Assembly (NCBI GenBank): GCA_002492415.1
Contig: DKYK01000036.1
Coordinates: forward strand, 1-8,905
Direction of reading: 5' to 3'
Length of the DNA: 8,905 nt
Source of the DNA: Christensenella sp. UBA7102
GTDB lineage: Bacteria > Bacillota > Clostridia > Christensenellales > UBA1750
The notes beneath the pieces were generated by a model that worked only from the letters and a program-made list of their open reading frames with translations, was not told where the DNA came from and ran no database searches. Position 1 is the first letter of the stretch. Each line of letters opens with the position of its first letter. Position numbers and translations under genes: made by a program. This document shows, piece after piece, positions 5,796 through 8,905 of this stretch.

Positions 5796-6905
5796 ATGAA
5801 GCTGCTGCACACCTCGGACTGGCATCTGGGGCTGGATTTTTACGGCGCGGACCTGAGCGCGGACCAGGCGCACGCGCTGGAGGAGATCGCGCGCATCGCG
5901 CAGGCCGAGCGCGTATCCGCCGTGCTGGTGGCGGGAGACGTGTTTGACCGCGCTGTGGTGGGGCCCGGCGCCATCGGGCTGTACAACGACGCGATGCGCC
6001 GCCTGTGTCTGGAAATGCGCCTGCCGGTGATCCTGTGCGCGGGCAACCACGACGGCGCGGCGCGGCTGTCGTCGCTGAGCGACCTGCTGTCAGTGGCGGG
6101 GCTGCACATCTTCGGCCGGGTGACGGCGCGGGACGCGGCGGTGGACCTGGGCGAGGCCGTGGTGCACGCGCTGCCCTATGTCACGGCGGACGATGTGCGC
6201 GTGGCCTACCCGGAGCAGGCCCAGCGCATCGGCAGCGCGGCGGACGCGCTGGCTGTGGCATTGGAGATGCGCGTCCCCCCGAAGGACGGCCGCCGGCACA
6301 TCCTGATGGCGCACTGCTTTGCCGCGGGCGGCAAGCCGGGTCAGAGCGACCGGGCCGCGGCGGTGGGCGGCGCGCTGGCCGTGTCCACGGACTGCTTTGC
6401 GGGGTACGACTACGTGGCGCTGGGGCACCTGCACCGCGCGCAGACGCTGGCGGGCGGACGCGTGCGCTATTCGGGCACGCCGCTGTGCACCTCCTTTGCC
6501 GAGGCCGGGCAGCCCAAGTCCGTGACCATACTGGACACCGACGATCTGTCTGTCCGGGAGGTTCCGCTGCACCCGCTGCACGCGGTGCGCGAGGTGGAAG
6601 GAACGCTGGAGGGGCTGCTGACGCAGCCCTCGGAGGACTATCTGCATCTGACCGTAACCGACGAGTACGCAACGGCGCTCGTGCAAGAGCGGCTGCGCGC
6701 CGTCTGCCCCAACGCGCTGCTCATCGACAGCGGATTGCAGCGCAGCGCGGGCGACGCGCCGATGCTGACGATGGAGGAGGCCGTGCGCGATACGCCGCTG
6801 GATGTCGCGGAGAAATTCTATCTCTATAAGACCGGCATGGAGATGAACGACGAGCAGCGCGGCTGGTTCCTCAGGGCCATCGAGGACGCGGAAAGGGGAG
6901 ATTGA
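5796..6905 (+). CDS. sbcD: SbcD, nuclease subunit of the SbcCD DNA-end-processing complex
   Basis: SbcD is the bacterial Mre11 homologue: a manganese-dependent nuclease that, with the SbcC ATPase, cuts hairpins and protein-blocked DNA ends in the cytoplasm. The 369-residue product has the calcineurin-like phosphoesterase motifs in order: D8-x-H10 in TSDWHLG, D48 in GDVFDR, N84-H85-D86 in GNHD, H173 in MAHCF, and H211-x-H213 in GHLHRAQ. The remaining C-terminal part (about 255-369) corresponds to the capping and SbcC-binding region. Length is normal for the family. The ATG has AGGGAGG 7 bases upstream. The stop is 3 bases from the next ATG, so it is co-transcribed with the P-loop gene and sbcC. 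No promoter was found in the short gap after the GH2 terminator. Confidence 0.95.
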   Translation: MKLLHTSDWHLGLDFYGADLSADQAHALEEIARIAQAERVSAVLVAGDVFDRAVVGPGAIGLYNDAMRRLCLEMRLPVILCAGNHDGAARLSSLSDLLSVAGLHIFGRVTARDAAVDLGEAVVHALPYVTADDVRVAYPEQAQRIGSAADALAVALEMRVPPKDGRRHILMAHCFAAGGKPGQSDRAAAVGGALAVSTDCFAGYDYVALGHLHRAQTLAGGRVRYSGTPLCTSFAEAGQPKSVTILDTDDLSVREVPLHPLHAVREVEGTLEGLLTQPSEDYLHLTVTDEYATALVQERLRAVCPNALLIDSGLQRSAGDAPMLTMEEAVRDTPLDVAEKFYLYKTGMEMNDEQRGWFLRAIEDAERGD

Positions 6906-6908
6906 GCC

Positions 6909-7196
6909 ATGCGCAGGCAAGTCATTCTGCTCAATGGCCCGTCCAGCGGCGGCAAGTCCACGCTCGCCCGGGCGCTGCAGCGGCTGTTGGAGGCGCAGGG
7001 ACGCAGGTTCGGCATCGTCTCCATCGACGATCTGCTGGAGATGTCGCCGGAGGAGCCCATCTATGAGGACGACGTGTTCGCCATCACGGGCGAAATGGGC
7101 GCGCGGGCGGCGCTGGATGCGTGCGGCGGCGTTGTCATCGATCAGGTGATGACCAGCGAACGCATTTATGACGGCATGATGCAGGCGCTGGATTGA
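6909..7196 (+). CDS. Truncated P-loop kinase, chloramphenicol-phosphotransferase-like
   Basis: The product is only 95 residues. It opens with an ideal Walker A motif, LLNGPSSGGKSTLA (G10, G15, K16, S17), then VSIDDLLEMS and PIYEDDVF, and ends VVIDQVMTSERIYDGMMQALD. That is the usual N-terminal half of CPT-like small-molecule kinases (normally about 170-190 residues). The lid and adenine-binding C-terminal half is missing; the stop comes 19 bases before sbcC. The gene has a good ribosome binding site (AGGGGAG, 8 bases before ATG) and an intact frame with codon use like its neighbours, so it may still be translated. It could be a decaying gene, a minimal protein with nucleotide binding only, or a partner of SbcCD. 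The real full-length family substrate is also unclear; the chloramphenicol name should not be read as resistance. Confidence 0.75.
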   Translation: MRRQVILLNGPSSGGKSTLARALQRLLEAQGRRFGIVSIDDLLEMSPEEPIYEDDVFAITGEMGARAALDACGGVVIDQVMTSERIYDGMMQALD

Positions 7197-7201
7197 GAGA
7201 A

Positions 7202-7209
7202 GGGAGGTG
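7202..7209 (+). promoter_or_regulatory. Ribosome binding site fixing the TTG start of sbcC
   Basis: GGGAGGTG (7202-7209), with GGAGG at 7203-7207, is 8 bases before TTG at 7216. It is the best such site in the gap after the upstream stop codon. No ATG or GTG lies in frame before the conserved N-terminal beta-strand (NVEAFGPYL), and the only nearby in-frame GTG would cut into it. Confidence 0.8.
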
Positions 7210-7215
7210 CGGCCA

Positions 7216-8905
7216 TTGCTGCCCATCTGTCTGAACGTGGAGGCCTTCGGGCCGTATCTGCTGCCGCAGCGGGTGGATTTTACGCGCTTTGCGGACAAAT
7301 TCCTGATCTGGGGCGAGACGGGCGCGGGCAAAACCGCGCTGCTGGACGCGATGACCGTCGCGCTCTACGGCCGGGCGAGCGCCGAGGAGCGCGGCGATAT
7401 AGAGGCGCTGCGCTGCCAGCTGGCCGGGCCCGAGCGGGACACGGTCGTCGAGTTCACCTTCTCGGTGCGCGGCCGCAGTTTCCGCTTCTGGCGAAGGCTG
7501 CGCACCGTGCGGCGGCGCAAGGCCGATTCCGTCGAGAAAACCCGCCTGGAATGCGGCGCGCTGGAGCTGCTGCCCGACGGCGGGGAGCGCAATCTGCTGC
7601 AGAGCGACAAGGCCCGCGAGCAGGAGAGCGCGGCGGAAGCGGTCATCGGCATGGGCTATGCGCAGTTCGTGCAGGTGATGGTGCTGCCGCAGGGCAAGTT
7701 CGAGCGCTTCCTCACCGCCGATTCGTCGGAAAAGGAGAAGATACTCAAGAACATATTCCGCACGGATCGCTTCAACGACTATCAGGAGAGCCTGAACCGC
7801 AGCTTCCGCGCCTTTGACGCCCAGGTGCGCGAGCAGGAGCAGGCGATGGAGGCGCAGCTGCGCGTCTACGGCGCGGATAGCCCGCAGGCGCTGCGCGATC
7901 AGCTGGCGGCGGATGCGCAGACGCTGGCGCAGCTGCGGCAGGAGTACGCCGCGCGCAAACAGGTCTACGAGCAAGCCAATGCCCGCGCCGCGCAGGCGCA
8001 GCAGTTGGAGGAGCGCTTCGCGCGGCAGGACGCAGCACGGGCCGCGCTCGCCGCGCTGACCGCCCGCGAGCGGGAGATGGCCGCGCTGGAAACCGCCGTG
8101 CTCCGCGCCGAACGCGCGCGCCTTGCCGCCCCGGCGGACGCCGAGCACGGCCGCCTGACCCGCGAGCTCGCTCTGACCGAACAGGAGGCACGGCGGGCGC
8201 GGGACGTTCTCCGGGATGCCGCCGCCGCGCGGGAAGATGCCGCAAAGGAGCTGACCGCCGCCCAGGAGAAGCAGCAGGAGGCCGAAGCGCTGCGCGCCGA
8301 GCTGACCGCCGCCCAGCAGCGCCTGCCCGAGTTGGCCGCGCTGGACGCCGCGCGCCGTGCCCAGGAGGAAGCCCGGCGCCTGCTTGAACCCGCCGAACGC
8401 CGCGTGCGGCAGCTGCAGCAGGCGGTGCGGCAGCAGGGCGACAAGCTGGAGCAGGACCGAGCGGCGCTGCGCGAGTTGGAACAGCGGGGCCGCGAGCGCC
8501 TGCCGGAAGCCCAGGCGCTGTGCGACCGGTATGCGCAGTCGGGAAAGGCCGCGCGCACGCTTGCCGCGCTGCAGGAGCAGGAGCGCGCGGCGCTGGCCGA
8601 GCAGCGCCAGGCCGAGCGCGACCGGTCGGAGGTCAACGAGCGGGCAGGCCGGGCCATGCGGCAGGAGGCGCAGCGGCAGGAGCAGTATTTTTCCAACGCC
8701 GCGCACGAGCTGGCCAAGCGTCTGGAGGAAGGCAAGCCCTGCCCCGTCTGCGGCAGCGTGCATCACCCCAACGCCCAATGCAGCTCCGCCTATGAAGGCG
8801 CCCGGCAGAACTATCAGCAGGCCATCCGCGCGCTGCGCCAGGTGCAAAAGGAATTGACCGACGCCGCCGCGCGATGCGAAGGCGCCGCCGCGCGTCTGCG
8901 CAGCG
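7216..8905 (+). CDS. sbcC: SbcC, ABC-type ATPase subunit of SbcCD (partial, runs off the right edge)
   Basis: SbcC is the bacterial Rad50 homologue: its ATPase heads control SbcD and its long coiled coil ends in a zinc hook that joins two complexes. About 563 codons are present from a TTG start, without a stop. Visible parts are LNVEAFGPYL at the N-terminus, Walker A GETGAGKT (33-40), the Q-loop MVLPQGKFERFL (Q159) and the SEKEKILKNIF segment. A long Gln/Glu/Ala/Arg-rich coiled coil runs from about 195 to 500, followed by the hook C509-P-V-C512-G. The returning coil begins after it; the signature motif and Walker B half must lie beyond the window. It is the third gene of the sbcD cluster. An 18-bp direct repeat lies in the coiled coil (8248-8265 and 8299-8316). 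Because the start is TTG, ATG-based gene calls would miss this gene or begin it far inside. Confidence 0.94.
   Translation, partial: MLPICLNVEAFGPYLLPQRVDFTRFADKFLIWGETGAGKTALLDAMTVALYGRASAEERGDIEALRCQLAGPERDTVVEFTFSVRGRSFRFWRRLRTVRRRKADSVEKTRLECGALELLPDGGERNLLQSDKAREQESAAEAVIGMGYAQFVQVMVLPQGKFERFLTADSSEKEKILKNIFRTDRFNDYQESLNRSFRAFDAQVREQEQAMEAQLRVYGADSPQALRDQLAADAQTLAQLRQEYAARKQVYEQANARAAQAQQLEERFARQDAARAALAALTAREREMAALETAVLRAERARLAAPADAEHGRLTRELALTEQEARRARDVLRDAAAAREDAAKELTAAQEKQQEAEALRAELTAAQQRLPELAALDAARRAQEEARRLLEPAERRVRQLQQAVRQQGDKLEQDRAALRELEQRGRERLPEAQALCDRYAQSGKAARTLAALQEQERAALAEQRQAERDRSEVNERAGRAMRQEAQRQEQYFSNAAHELAKRLEEGKPCPVCGSVHHPNAQCSSAYEGARQNYQQAIRALRQVQKELTDAAARCEGAAARLRS

Noticed and set aside
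920..5812. A 1,630-codon minus-strand open frame antisense to several genes
   Set aside because: It runs antisense to the GH2 and FliB-like genes, out of frame through the PHP gene and into the tRNA. In GC-rich DNA, the frame opposite real genes often lacks stops. The translation is low-complexity Ala/Arg/Val/His with no domain.
7135..8847. A 570-codon minus-strand open frame opposite sbcC
   Set aside because: It is the antisense shadow of the sbcC coiled coil. The sense frame carries Walker A, Q-loop and the zinc hook, while the antisense product is Leu/Ala/Arg-rich low complexity.

Overview
The window looks like chromosome from a GC-rich member of the Bacillota, probably a Clostridia-type anaerobe. 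The evidence is strong AGGAGG-type ribosome binding sites, hairpin-plus-U-tract terminators, a tRNA with encoded CCA, consensus sigma-A promoters, and a gene mix (FliB-family protein, GH2 enzyme, PHP protein, SbcCD) common in that group. No single gene fixes the genus. The coding part from about 1,090 onward is very GC-rich, while roughly 480-920 is clearly AT-rich.

Layout. Positions 1-53 hold a perfect palindrome and a plus-strand terminator that closes something outside the window. Positions 54-439 have no convincing gene but an unusual number of perfect short hairpins with 3-base loops. An 18-bp bidirectional terminator (440-478) and a set of phased GGTTTCA repeats (509-550) follow. On the minus strand lie a 74-residue two-helix membrane protein (582-806) with its own promoter, then tRNA-Leu(GAG) (925-1007) with a fully consensus promoter and a terminator, then a PHP-domain metallohydrolase (1093-2013). 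From 2141 everything is on the plus strand: a FliB/YkgJ-type cysteine-cluster protein, a GH2 glycosidase with its own promoter and terminator, and a tight sbcD - truncated P-loop kinase - sbcC cluster. sbcC starts at a TTG codon and runs off the right edge.

How the genes work together. SbcD (nuclease) and SbcC (ABC ATPase with zinc hook) form one DNA-end-processing complex, so the right-hand cluster is a real functional unit. The small P-loop gene wedged between them is only about half the length expected of a CPT-like kinase. The PHP, FliB-like and GH2 genes are single-gene units with no evident shared pathway. Most of the window is ordinary chromosomal content. The parts that reward a second look are the left 550 bases, the AT-rich gene beside the tRNA, and the kinase fragment inside sbcDC. 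I see no CRISPR array, transposase, integrase or recognisable defence cassette.
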